From assembly GCF_029168945.1 (NCBI RefSeq), contig NC_083604.1:37257686-37321685 (forward strand): a stretch of 64,000 bases of DNA, written 5' to 3'. The stretch's first letter is position 1, and every line of letters begins with the position of its first letter. Under the pieces are notes generated by a model. That model was not told where the DNA came from, did not search any database, and worked only from the letters and a program-made list of their open reading frames with translations. The DNA is from Cannabis sativa (taxonomy: Eukaryota > Streptophyta > Magnoliopsida > Rosales > Cannabaceae). The translations under genes were made by a program, and so were the position numbers. Shown in pieces: positions 37,143-48,881 of the stretch.

Positions 37143-38642
37143 GATGTGTCCTGTGAGCTTCCAAAGATAGTGACTAGGAAAGTGACACTATAGACTCCTA
37201 ATAAGAGATGGAGGGACCTTACATCATCTCCCAATGAGATATGGAAGGACCTTACAACGTCACAAAAGCGTTTGAAACCGAGAAAAATATGTTAGGGTTT
37301 GCTATGATTGCCACTTGAATCTAGTGTCGGTACTAGAACAAGGAGCATCTGAGACGATAATAAAGCAACTATTCCCTAAATAGTTTGCTTCATAGCGAGA
37401 ATAACTTTACCTTGTGCAAGTGAATCGGTCGCCTCTGGAACTGACAAGATGCAACAAAGTCATCTTTTGGTTGGGAGGTCCATCGCTAAGGTATGGCCCC
37501 TACACTATTATTTGAATAGGGCATTAGTGTAGTGGGGATCACTTAAGCTAATCTTTGATGAAAAATAAAAGTCTACAACTACTGCTTCTTTTTACTTCAA
37601 CTTAGCTCGCAATGATGTAATTGAATTTATTATCTAATGAATAAAAGCATTGAGTAAAACTTGTTGGTACTTCATTGCTATTAATCAATTACAGCTCACA
37701 AACCTGACGATGCTCTCAAGCACTGAACAAAGCTTGTAGAGTTGTTCTTGAGGTAACTATTGATATTTTTTTAGTTAGGTAAACACTGTCAACCCACAAA
37801 TATCTGGATAAGTGGACGAGTACTCACACATGTAACAACTCTCTGAGACTCTTGATCAAGAAAGACCAACAGGATTTAGTATGGCAAGTGACTAATGAAG
37901 GCATTTCTTCGATGACTTAGAGGCAAATAAGATATAGTATATACTAGAGCTATGCACAGCACATGAGCATTCACAAAAATTATGGTGCACGAAAGCCATG
38001 TAAGTCACATACACCTTTGTCTATGAGAGCCAGGAGTTATAGTGGCATTTTGCACACATGAGTTAGTAATTCTATGGTTTAATGAAATATTGAAGTTATC
38101 CCTAGTAACTGAGTTTCTTAATTCTGAAGTGCTAGTGCGAGTGCTGGTAAGTTTATTAAGATGATCAACCACATGTACAGAATATTTGCACACCAGAGTT
38201 AAGCACTATTACGATTTAAATACTTGAGGTCTCACAAGAATATAACAATCAAGTTTATAAACCTAAAGTGCTAGTGCAAGTGTTCCTCCTCAGATAACAA
38301 AATCAGAAAGAAAAGAAAAGCATCATCAATTACAAAAAGCTCTCTGGAAGAAGGACGCTGCATCTAGAATAGATTTTATAATTGATTGAAGAAAGCCCTC
38401 TAGGAGTGGGGTGCTACCCCAGTTGTGGTATTCTTTTAGTGGCTAAGCTCCTCCTAAGTACGGGACGCTGTACTTAGCACGGGTTCGGTCCAATATTTCT
38501 TTTTTCTTTTTCTTCCCTTGGGAGTTTTTTCTTTAACAAGGTTTTATGATTTGAAATCATCAAACCAGGCTCTTCAAAAACCTGTGATTTTCCCCCTATG
38601 CAAAGATTCAGCGAGTTTTTCTATACTACTCATTGACAGAGA
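37143..38642. other. unclassified DNA between C2 and C3, left part
   Basis: About 1.5 kb that I cannot place in any family present here. No ORF longer than about 60 codons has a recognisable domain. Features seen: a 33-bp direct repeat in tandem (37195-37227 and 37228-37260), a hairpin at 37497-37537, and hairpins at 38407-38421 and 38454-38477. It continues after C3 at 48661. The last 5 bases (AGAGA) are the C3 target duplication. It could be an old retroelement end or single-copy DNA. Confidence 0.5.
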
Positions 38643-40529
38643 TGTTGGGTTTTATGCCCTAAATAAAACTCATTTCAATATAATCAGATTTACTTATTAA
38701 TATAGATCAGAAATAACATTTAATGTTGCATGGTTCACATGATTTATTTCATGATTATATGTACATAATGTATAAATTCATCTGAAACCCTTTTCACATA
38801 CTTGATCCTGTTTATTGTGCTGTCAACACATTGGAAAGTAAACATGACTATGTGAATAAAGTTTCCTAGATTTATCAGACACAGGGTTTTACTGATATGA
38901 TAATCTACAACAAGAGTTTACTTGTATTTGGAGAAATACTATGTTCTTTCCAGAACATTGGTTAAAGTAAAGCTCAGGTTGGATGCATGGAGTATGCATC
39001 GGAAGGGACCGATATTAAACTTTGACTTAGATTTAATTAAACTTACCGTAAAATCTATTCAAGTCAATATCGCCTAGTTGATCCTAGATCAAATGATCTT
39101 AATCCTGTTATGATTAGGCCCAATCTTGAAAGGCTATTCGTGTTCTTTAATTTGTTAGTTAAGCCTACTTTTAGGTCAGGGTGATACGTACATTTTGGGA
39201 ACACGGTAGTGCAATTGAGTGGGAGCGCTAGCATAAACATGGAATCTATAGCTTCTATCTAGCGAATAGTAAGCAAAGGATGATCTCCTTCGAGCTTGAC
39301 CAAACAAAAATAAATGGTGGAGATCTCATTTCACATAAGCTGAAATATCATTTATACGGGGTCAAGTGTTTTAAGGATAAAATACATAGTAGGGTGTTAC
39401 GGTAATTTAATCCCTTTACTGTGTAGATCATTCATATAGAGGATCATTGATCACATTAGGATTATAACAATGGATAACTAATGATGTGTCTATATGGTGG
39501 AACATATAGAGCATTCTATATACTGAGAGTGCAATTCTAAGTTCTATGCGTGGATTCAACGAAGAATTAATAAGTTAGTGAATTTTAGTGCTAAATTCTT
39601 GATCTACTTATTGGAAGCTCGGTTATATAGACCCATGGTCCCCCCACTAGTTGAGATAATATTGCTTGTAAGACTCATGTAATTGGTTTTGATTAATCAA
39701 TTATAATTCTCAAACTAGACTATGTCTATTTGTGAATTTTTCACTAAGTAAGGGCGAAATTGTAAAGAAAGAGTTTATAGGGGCATATTTGTTAATTATG
39801 ATATTTTGTATGGTTCAATTAATAAATATGATAAATGACAATATTATTTAATAATTATTTATAATTATTAAATAGTTAGAATTGGCATTTAAATGGTTGA
39901 ATTAGGAAATTGGCATTTTTGAGAAAATCAGATACAAAAGGTGTTAAAATTGCAAAAAGCAAGGCCCAATCCATTAGTGTATGGCCGGCCACCTATTGTA
40001 GGATTTTAAGTTGATTTTTCATTATTTTAATGCCATATAATTCAAATCTAACCCTAGTGGAATGCTATAAATAGATAGTGAAGGCTTCAGGAAAATTAGA
40101 CTTTTCTTCTGACACTTTCTGAATCAGAAAAACTGAGCCTTCTCTCTCCCTATCTTTAGCTACCACTTCTTCTTTCTTCTTCCTTTGAATATTTCGAAAT
40201 CCTTAGTGATTAGAGTAGTGCCCACACACATCAAGTGATACCTCAATCATAGTGAGGAAGATCGTGAAGAAAGATCATCAGCAAAGGAGTTTCAGCATCA
40301 AAGATTCAGAGAAAGAGATCCAGGTTCAGATATTGATAATGCTCTGCTACAGAAAGGAATCAAGGGCTAGATATCTGAACGGAAGGAGCCATATTATTCC
40401 GCTGCACCCAATGTAAGGTTTCTTAAACTTTATATGTGTTTAATTTATCGTTTTAGAAAGTTCTTATTTAGGATGTTAATAAACATACTTGTGAGTAGAT
40501 TTAAGATCCTGGTAAAATAATATCCAACA
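38643..40529 (+). repeat. 5' LTR of C3
   Basis: 1887 bp, TGTTGGGTTTTATGCCC to GGTAAAATAATATCCAACA. Confidence 0.95.
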
Positions 40530-40531
40530 AC

Positions 40532-40548
40532 TGGCCTCAGAGCCATGG
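40532..40548 (+). other. primer binding site of C3
   Basis: TGGCCTCAGAGCCATGG lies two bases inside the 5' LTR. The CAGAGCC core is that of the initiator-Met tRNA site (TGGTATCAGAGCC), while bases 4-6 differ. Confidence 0.75.
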
Positions 40549-43500
40549 TAATTGATTTACTTGCAAGAAATTTGGACTTTAAAATGATTGTTTGTATATT
40601 TTTTGGATGGTATCATGTTGTATTGAGTGTTATTTGATGATTGATTGATGTTTGTGAAATTTTCGTGAAAAATAATTGCAATTTTATCTCTGGATTATTT
40701 TTATTGGATAGTATGGAAAAAATTAAGCAAGTTAACCTTTTACAGAACTTAATTTGGATTTTATTTGAATTAGTTATGATTTTTGAAGATTTGAAAAAAT
40801 CGGGCTGTGCTGATATTTTCCTGCGATCGCAAATCTGTCCGTATAGTTTCGAATTTTTTTGTTTTTCTTCGATTTTTCATGCTTTTTGATGGAATTAACT
40901 TCCGATTTTCGGTATAGTTTTGTATTTATACTATTACTATTCCTAATTCAATTCTAATTATCATTTTGAATTAATTTAATATTTTTTAAATTTAATTCAA
41001 GATATTAGTGTAATTTGAATTTGAATAGAATTAGTATCTATCTTCTTGCTTAAAATATCTATCTTATTTTAAAATTTGATTATATCTTATCTTATTTTAA
41101 ATTTAAAAATAAGATATTTATAATCATGTAATTTTTAAATGATATAAGATATTTTGCTAATTTTTTAAAATTTTGTTATTTATTTATTTAAATTACATTT
41201 AAAATTTGAAAAAGATATTTATTTATCATTTCTAATTTTTTATTTAATTTTTATTTATAAAATAACATTTAAAATTTAAAAGTATTAGCAAATTTTTGAA
41301 ATGATATTTAGGTTGGTTGAAACCTAATTTTTCAAAAATTGTAGGTTTATTTTTTAAATTTTTTTATTTAAAAATTTCGAATTTTTTTTGAATTTTTTTT
41401 AAAAATTTTCGAAATATTTTTTATTTATTTAATTAATTATTTTCGAAATTAAATAAATCCTACATCCAACTATCCAACTAACCTTGTTGGAGGAGTATGT
41501 GTTTTAACTTGTGTGTAAGTTTTCAAAACCTATTATTACTTGATTGCAAATAGCCATGGTTACCTTATGCCAGATGTAATGATCTGATGGCTCCCTTGGT
41601 CAAGATAATAATTTGTAACAGGTATAATTTACAATCTTCTTTCATCTGTGTATGACCTAGCAACATGATAGGACCCATCCAAAGTGTGCCTGTGTGAGCC
41701 TATGTGTTTAATTTTATTATAGATGCATATAGGTTGTTGTTGCTAAAATAAATTATCATAGTTCTTGATAGAATTTATTTAGGCCCATTTAGTTTTTGGG
41801 CCTATTCAATTAATAACAGTTGTTCTTATTAAGGTTAAATTCCTCTCTTTTGGGCCTTGTGTGAGAGTTGGGAGCCATAGAAGTGCGTGCGACATACTGA
41901 ACCCAGCACCCCCTCACATGAACCACCCCAATTGTGAAGGCCCATTTGCCTGATTTGAATAACTGTACTAGGTTAATTAAACTAGTTTAACCTAATAAAA
42001 TTGATTAGCAACATAATTAATTTCATTTATTTTGAAATTAATTTAAGAAAATTATAGTTTAAAGAATTTTTTATTCTAAGCTAAACTATATGTATTTTCT
42101 TGTATTTAATTAAATATAGAATTATAACCATCTAGATTCTTTCTGGAGCTTAATTTAAATTTTTCATTAAATATTCCTATTTAAGTTGATATTTAATTAT
42201 CTACAACTAACCAACTTAAATCTGAATATCTTTTGAATTTCAAATTTCAAAATTAAGTTGAGGAATTTTAGGCATTGGTTATTAAGATTCTTAAGATATT
42301 TTTTAAGTTAATATCTTTTCAAATATTAACTTAAAATGGAATATTTTCAAATTAAGTGGTTACAACTTAATTTTTGATATTTAATTAAATTTAAATTTAA
42401 AAAATATTTAAGTTCTAGATTTTTTCTAATACAACTTAAATTAGATATTTTTTTCAAATTTTGTGGAAAAGACACTTAGTCAAATAAGATATTTTCTAGA
42501 TAGTTATTTCTAGACTACTTATTATTTCTAATATTAAATAGGAAATATTATACATTGTGAAATTAATTATTTATTAATTAATTTTGGTACAATTTATTTT
42601 AAGTATATTTTTCCTAGTATTAAACTAGAAATTAATAATTAAGCCTTCTCTACACTTAATTATTTATTTCTTGAATTTAATACATTTAATTAATTTGAAA
42701 ATTAAATATCTAAGTTGATTTTTATCATCATACTTAAATATTTCTTTTTCATGACATTTAATTAAATAGAAAATTATTTTTAGTTGAAATTTATTTTTTC
42801 AACTAAATTTAAATAATTTTCAAAATATATTTTTTACTTTATTTTATTAATCAATTTTCGAAATTGCATTTCTTAAATGCTAGAATTTCGAATTTTATCT
42901 TGAAAAATAGATTAAGTTGTAAATTAATTATTTATTTTAATTAATTCTTGGATCAACTTAAATCAATGATTTTTTCATTTATTGATTAATTTAAAATAAA
43001 GTGAATTAAAGTATATTGTTAGAAATTGAATTAATTAGTCAAAGGAAAATCTAGATAGATGATATTTTTGCTTGAAGTATTTTTCTAGTATATTTAATTA
43101 AATAGAAAATTAATATTTAAGTTGATTTTCATCATCATACTTAAATATTTTAAATTTTTCTTATATATTTAATTAAATAGGAAAATTATATTTTTTGTTG
43201 TAAATTAATTTTGGGCGAACATTAAATTAGAATAATTTTTTCCAGGATTAATTTTTTATTTTAACATGCATTTTCGAAAATTGTATTCTTAAATACTTTA
43301 ATTTTTCGAAATGCAATATATATTTATAGAAAATTAAATTTGTGTTGTAGATTAATTTAAATTAATTTTGTAACAACTTAAATTGAATATTTTTCTAAAT
43401 ATTTATTGGAAATTATTACTAAGATGGAAATAATTCATGTTATTTTTATATCCATCTAAGTAAAATTTATAAATATTAAATTAAAATTTATATTTAGAAT

Positions 43501-44879
43501 TTTTCATTCTAAATTGGAAATTTTAAATAAATATATATTTAAAATAAATAAATTAAATAAAGAGAATCAAAGAAAATACAACTCACTTTAAATAATGAGC
43601 TTGATTATTATTAAGATATTCGATCTCCATTGTTGGTCTTACAAAAGTTAAATGTTTTCAATATAACCTCGAGACGCTAGACTTCGTCCCCCTATGGATG
43701 GTTATTCGTTGAACGCATTTAACACCGTAAGATTTCATTTGATAAGTGTTTTGTAAGTTTTCGTCTCTATTAGACTCTCCCCTACGGTGACTACTTAGAG
43801 ATAAACTTATGAAACATGAAACAATGGTGGAAGTTCATAAAATGAGAATAACCTTGACTCTCGCCTACCGGGACAACGTTGGATTCTTATTTTGATCAAA
43901 TAAAAGGTTGCTAGAATGGTTTCTATTTTAGATGAGCTGACAACTCTATTCAATAAATGATACTTTGACTCTCGCCTACCGGGACACTGTATCAGTTTGT
44001 TGAAAACCTTAGAAATTATTTAGGATTGTATGTTTTAGTATTTTCACTAGTCATTCCTACTTGCTATATGTTTATAATTTCTGAATTGTGTATGAATTTA
44101 TATTGAACCATGTTATTTTCTGTTATTAAGTTGTAGTTTAATTTCGAATCTTCATTGTTGGTCCAACATGTTTGTTTATCTAATGAGATAAATCCCTAGT
44201 GGATTTCACCATTAGACATACATAATAATGTTAGATCTCGAAAGATAAATATTGTATATACGACATCTAGTTGTTCATCAATTGATGACACCTTAGACTA
44301 GTATTTTTACAATATGAAACAAGAAGATTACATAAATAAGATTACTTTGTCTTTCGCTAATCGAAGCATCGTTGGATTCTTATTTATAAACGAAATTATC
44401 CTAATTCCTCTTAGCTTATTCATTTTGAATTAGCTTCAAAACATATCATTGGATGAACGGTCTATAAATCATTTCATGTCATTCTATATTTTCTCTTAAG
44501 AAATTAAATGACGCATATGATTATAATCCCGAAATTCTATTCCCAATTGATATAAATCCTCAATCTTAGAAATCTCCTACTTGTATGGGCAAATCTGACT
44601 TAGAGTTTGTATTAGTAGTGGTGGTCCAAGAAAGAATTACTCATTATATTTGGTTGAATTTAAGTCTTTGACTTTAATTTTAGAATCCAAACAGAAATTT
44701 TCTTATATTTCTAATTCCAGAATACAATACAGTTACACTTTCTCAGGTGTTTAATATCTATCTTCTATTAATGGATTAAAACTGTATGGAATATGAGTTA
44801 GGTATTCAGTGACCAGGATCCACTTGTAGTATTCTAAGAACTCTTTGATGTAACTAAACATATGTCATCAATAGACACT
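40549..44879 (+). repeat. non-coding interior of C3
   Basis: This is AT-rich sequence. A short GC-rich spot lies at ~40797-40850. A conserved block at ~41770-41990 contains GTGTGAGAGTTGGGAGCC and GGCCCATTTGCCTGATTTG. Two related structured modules lie at ~43605-43895 and ~44145-44380, with the marker GACTCTCGCCTACCGGGAC at 43856 and 43967 and a diverged third copy near 44348. I see no gene; the ORF 40641-40889 is open by chance around the GC spot. Confidence 0.75.
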
Positions 44880-46335
44880 ACCATTTTTTTTTAATCTATG
44901 GCATTTGTATCTTGTTCATAGTGGATTTGACAAGATCAATCTCTGCAAAGAGTTAATATGCCTATATCCACTGAAAGTAGTTCATCTCATTCGCAGATGG
45001 ATGTACATTCAGGGGTGGATATGAGTTTTTCGTTGTATTCTTAAAACGATCACTCTAGATTATACCTTTTAGCAAGAAATTTGAAATATTTAAAAAATTT
45101 CATTAATTTCTAGCAATGGTTAAAACCATTAAGGTAAGTGGTTAAAGATCTTGCGAACTGATAGGGGTGGAGAAATACTTAGTTGATATGCAGTTCAAAT
45201 ATCATTAAATTGGTTTTTGAATTATATCCAAACTTACCTCCCCAGAAATTTCGAGTTGCGTGTTGATGATTAGTTACTAGTCGTTGCCTAATTCCTTCTA
45301 TGGTAATACAATTTCAGAATGATGTAATGGTTGTATACTTAATGTAAATTATTACTAGATTCATGGATGACCTAATCAAAATCTTAAGAAAAGCTAGAAC
45401 TGTTAACCATGGTTTCTTAGCTATTCTGAGTGATTAGGGGTGGACCATCCCATTGTCAATAGATAAGAAAGTGTTTGTTCAAACAAATACTACTTTTCTA
45501 AGATAATGACTAAGTCTTAAAACAAGTAGCAAATAAAGGAGATATTTTTCTTGATTCCAAAAGTGTTCTATCATCTTATATAACATATGATGATCCCACT
45601 GCCTCTGTTGTCTTGTCACAACCAAAGAGGTTAATACCATTTAGTTTTCTTCGACATAATTCACGGTACCTTGTCGTAGTGGGAGAGTTTCTAGGAACTT
45701 CACTTCTTATGACTTGGGAGACACTAGTGATTAAAATCCATTGTGAGTTTAAACAAGTAATGGATTGTCAAGATAAGAAACTAAGAAGAAAGCCAATAGA
45801 ACTATGGTTTAATCCATTCATATGGAGTAACCTAAAGTTTTCTATTACAAGGACATAAAAGGAAATTTTCGTTTATAAGTCCATTCAATAGACTTAACAA
45901 AACTTCCTGTTCCTAGTATTATAGGTTTGAGTTTATCTAAACCTATGGCTTGTGGTATACCTGGTAATTACTTACTCTAATGCAAGCAACTTACTTTTGT
46001 AAGATGCTGAAGCATTTTCTTTCTAATGGCAATCTATAGAAGCTTCACAACTTCTTAGGTATAGATTTTATTTATCTAAGGAAAAGTCTTAACTATTCCA
46101 GAAAAGATAAAGCCATGAAAGAATTTCTTATATCAACAGTGAGACGTCTTAGATATGCTTTTGTATGCCTTAGACCAGACACCTGCTGTTGAGTGGGAGT
46201 AATGAGTAGGTATCAGATTAATCCAGGAGAAGAACATTGGAAGACAATCAAGTAAATCTTAAGATTAAGAAGAGGAACTATATGTTAGTCTATAAGGGTG
46301 TGTTTAAAACTCTTAGACTACACCATATCAGATTT
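44880..46335 (+). pseudogene. Ty1/copia pol remnants in C3
   Basis: The GAG-pre-integrase-like WHLYLVHSGFDKI is encoded from 44899. Sequence matching the end of RT and the RNase H linker lies at ~46040-46330 (RPDTCC, then a TGA, then VGVMSRYQINPGEEHW). The TGA after TGCTGT is present in C2 as well, so the damage predates the split of these copies. The ORF 45613-45858 corresponds to 33895-34323 in C2 and has no known domain. Confidence 0.8.
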
Positions 46336-46796
46336 TCGAAATTCGCCTATGTGCTAGTAAATATTTCTGATAAGATGGTGGTTACTCTAGGGGTGGAATA
46401 GTGATTTTGGAGAAGTGTAAAAACCTATCTGAAGTCTCTAGGTCTACCAGAGAGGGACTGAATGTTAAGGTTGCAGGAAAGGTACTTATTCAGTCTAAGG
46501 AAAGTTCTATACATTTTTGGCATCATTCCAAATTGCCTTAAACTACTAGTGTTAATTTCCTGATTAACCAAAAGTAGTTGCCAAAGGTATAGAATCCAGT
46601 ATCCCAAGAGAGTAGACATATAGAGAGGAATTTCACATTATCAATGATTTCGTGATTAAAGGAAGAGTAATGGTGGAGAAAAGGTTGTGTTTAATTCAAC
46701 CTTTCAGATCCTATTACGAGGAGTTTACTACTACTACACTTGATTTGTATATCAAGGTGTTGAGATTATTTGAAACGCACTTTTTGTTTTATATTA

Positions 46797-46811
46797 GTGC
46801 AAGTGGGAGTT
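46797..46811 (+). other. polypurine tract of C3
   Basis: TGCAAGTGGGAGTTT precedes the LTR start TGTTGGG. The same sequence lies before the C2 3' LTR and, inverted, at 63804-63818 in C4. Confidence 0.82.
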
Positions 46812-48660
46812 TGTTGGGTTTTATGCCCTAAATAAAACTCATTTCAATATAATCAGATTTACTTATTAATATAGATCAGAAATAACATTTAATGTTGCAT
46901 GGTTCACATGATTTATTTCATGATTATATGTACATAATGTATAAATTCATCTGAAACCCTTTTCACATACTTGATCCTTTTTATTGTGTCGTCAACACAT
47001 TGGAAAGTATACATGACTATGTGAATAAAGTTTCCTAGATTTATCAGACACAGGGTTTTACTGATATGATAATCTACAACAAGAGTTTACTTGTATTTGG
47101 AGAAATACTATGTTCTTTCCAGAACATTGGTTAAAGTAAAGCTCAGGTTGGATGCATGGAGTATGCATCGGAAGGGACCGATATTGAACTTTGACTTAGA
47201 TTTAATTAAACTTACCATAAAATCTATTCAAGTCAATATCGCCTAGTTGATCCTAGATCAAATGATCTTAATCCTGTTATGATTAGGCTCAATCTTGAAA
47301 GGCTATTCGTGTTCTTTGATTTGTTAGTTAAGCCTACTTTTAGGTCAGGGTGATACGTACATTTTGGGAACACGGTAGTGCAATTGAGTGGGAGCGCTAG
47401 CATAAACATGGAATCTATAGCTTCTATCTGGCGAATAGTAAGCAAAGGATGATCTCCTTCGAGCTTGACCAAACGAAAATAAATGGTGGAGATCTCATTT
47501 CACATAAGCTGAAATATCATTTATACGGGGTCAAGTGTTTTAAGGATAAAATACATAGTAGGGTGTTACGGTAATTTAATCCCTTCACTGTGTAGATCAT
47601 TCATATAGAGGATCATTGATCACATTAGGATTATAACAATGGATAACTAATGATGTGTCTATATGGTGGAACATATAGAGCATTCTATATACTGAGAGTG
47701 CAATTCTAAGTTCTATGCGTGGATTCAACGAAGAATTAATAAGTTAGTGAATTTTAGTGCTAAATTCTTGATCTACTTATTGGAAGCTCGGTTATATAGA
47801 CCCATGGTCCCCCCACTAGTTGAGATAATATTGCTTGTAAGACTCATGTAATTGGTTTTGATTAATCAATTATAATTCTCAAACTAGACTATGTCTATTT
47901 GTGAATTTTTCACTAAGTAAGGGCGAAATTGTAAAGAAAGAGTTTATAGGGGCATATTTGTTAATTATGATACTTTGTATGGTTCAATTAATAAATATGA
48001 TAAATGACAATATTATTTAATAATTATTTAGTTAGAATTGGCATTTAAATGATTGAATTAGGAAATTGGCATTTTTGAGAAAATCAAATACAAAAGGTGT
48101 TAAAATTGTAAAATTGCAAAAAGCAAGGCCCAATCCATTAGTGTATGGCCGGCCACCTATTGTAGGATTTTAAGTTGATTTTTTCATTATTTTAATGCCA
48201 TATAATTCAAATCTAACCCTAGTGGAATGCTATAAATAGATAGTGAAGGCTTCAGGAAAATTAGACTTTTCTTCTAACACTTTCTGAATCAGAAAAACTG
48301 AGCCTTCTCTCTTCCTTTGAATATTTCGAAATCCTTAGTGATTAGAGTAGTGCCCACACACATCAAGTGATACCTCAATCATAGTGAGGAAGATCGTGAA
48401 GAAAGATCATCAGCAAAGGAGTTTCAGCATCAAAGATTCAGAGAAAGAGATCCAGGTTCAGATATTGATAATGCTCTGCTACAGAAAGGAATCAAGGGCT
48501 AGATATCTGAACGGAAGGAGTCATATTATTCCGCTGCACCCAATGTAAGGTTTCTTAAACTTTATATGTGTTTAATTTATCGTTTTAGAAAGTTCTTATT
48601 TAGGATGTTAATAAACATACTTGTGAGTAGATCTAAGATCCTGGTAAATAATATCCAACA
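46812..48660 (+). repeat. 3' LTR of C3
   Basis: 1849 bp. It differs from the 5' LTR by scattered substitutions and by small deletions near 48024 (about 15 bases) and 48310 (about 33 bases). Confidence 0.95.
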
Positions 48661-48881
48661 AGAGATTCATCTCACTTATGATCATAAAGTGAGCTCATGC
48701 TTAAGCACCAAGCACACAATAAATAACCCACTACACCTCAACAGTGGTCTATCTCACTCACAACAAATAGCTTCAACGTACAAACTTCAAATTTTTTTAC
48801 CCCAGTCACTAAGAGATCAACGCTTGGGGGCAAGAGCAGACAAGCTCAGACAATGTCAAAGAAATTTTAAACATCATGGCT
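48661..48881. other. unclassified DNA, right part
   Basis: This continues the segment interrupted by C3, beginning with the AGAGA duplication. It contains CGCTTGGGGGCAAGAGCAGAC near 48820, which resembles a retroelement polypurine region, but I cannot confirm that. The ORF at 48566-48904 runs from C3 LTR into this stretch and is accidental. Confidence 0.4.

Larger units (their letters stand above)
38643..48660 (+). mobile_element. complete Ty1/copia-type element C3, non-autonomous
   Basis: Two LTRs (38643-40529 and 46812-48660) flank a 6.3-kb interior. The perfect target duplication AGAGA lies at 38638-38642 and 48661-48665. The primer site and polypurine tract are in place. The interior encodes no intact protein, only copia pol remnants. 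In the first ~420 bases of the LTR pair I count about six substitutions, so the insertion is fairly young although the coding part is dead. Confidence 0.95.

Noticed and set aside
37143..38642. A host gene between C2 and C3
   Set aside because: No open frame longer than about 60 codons with a domain and no convincing exon series.
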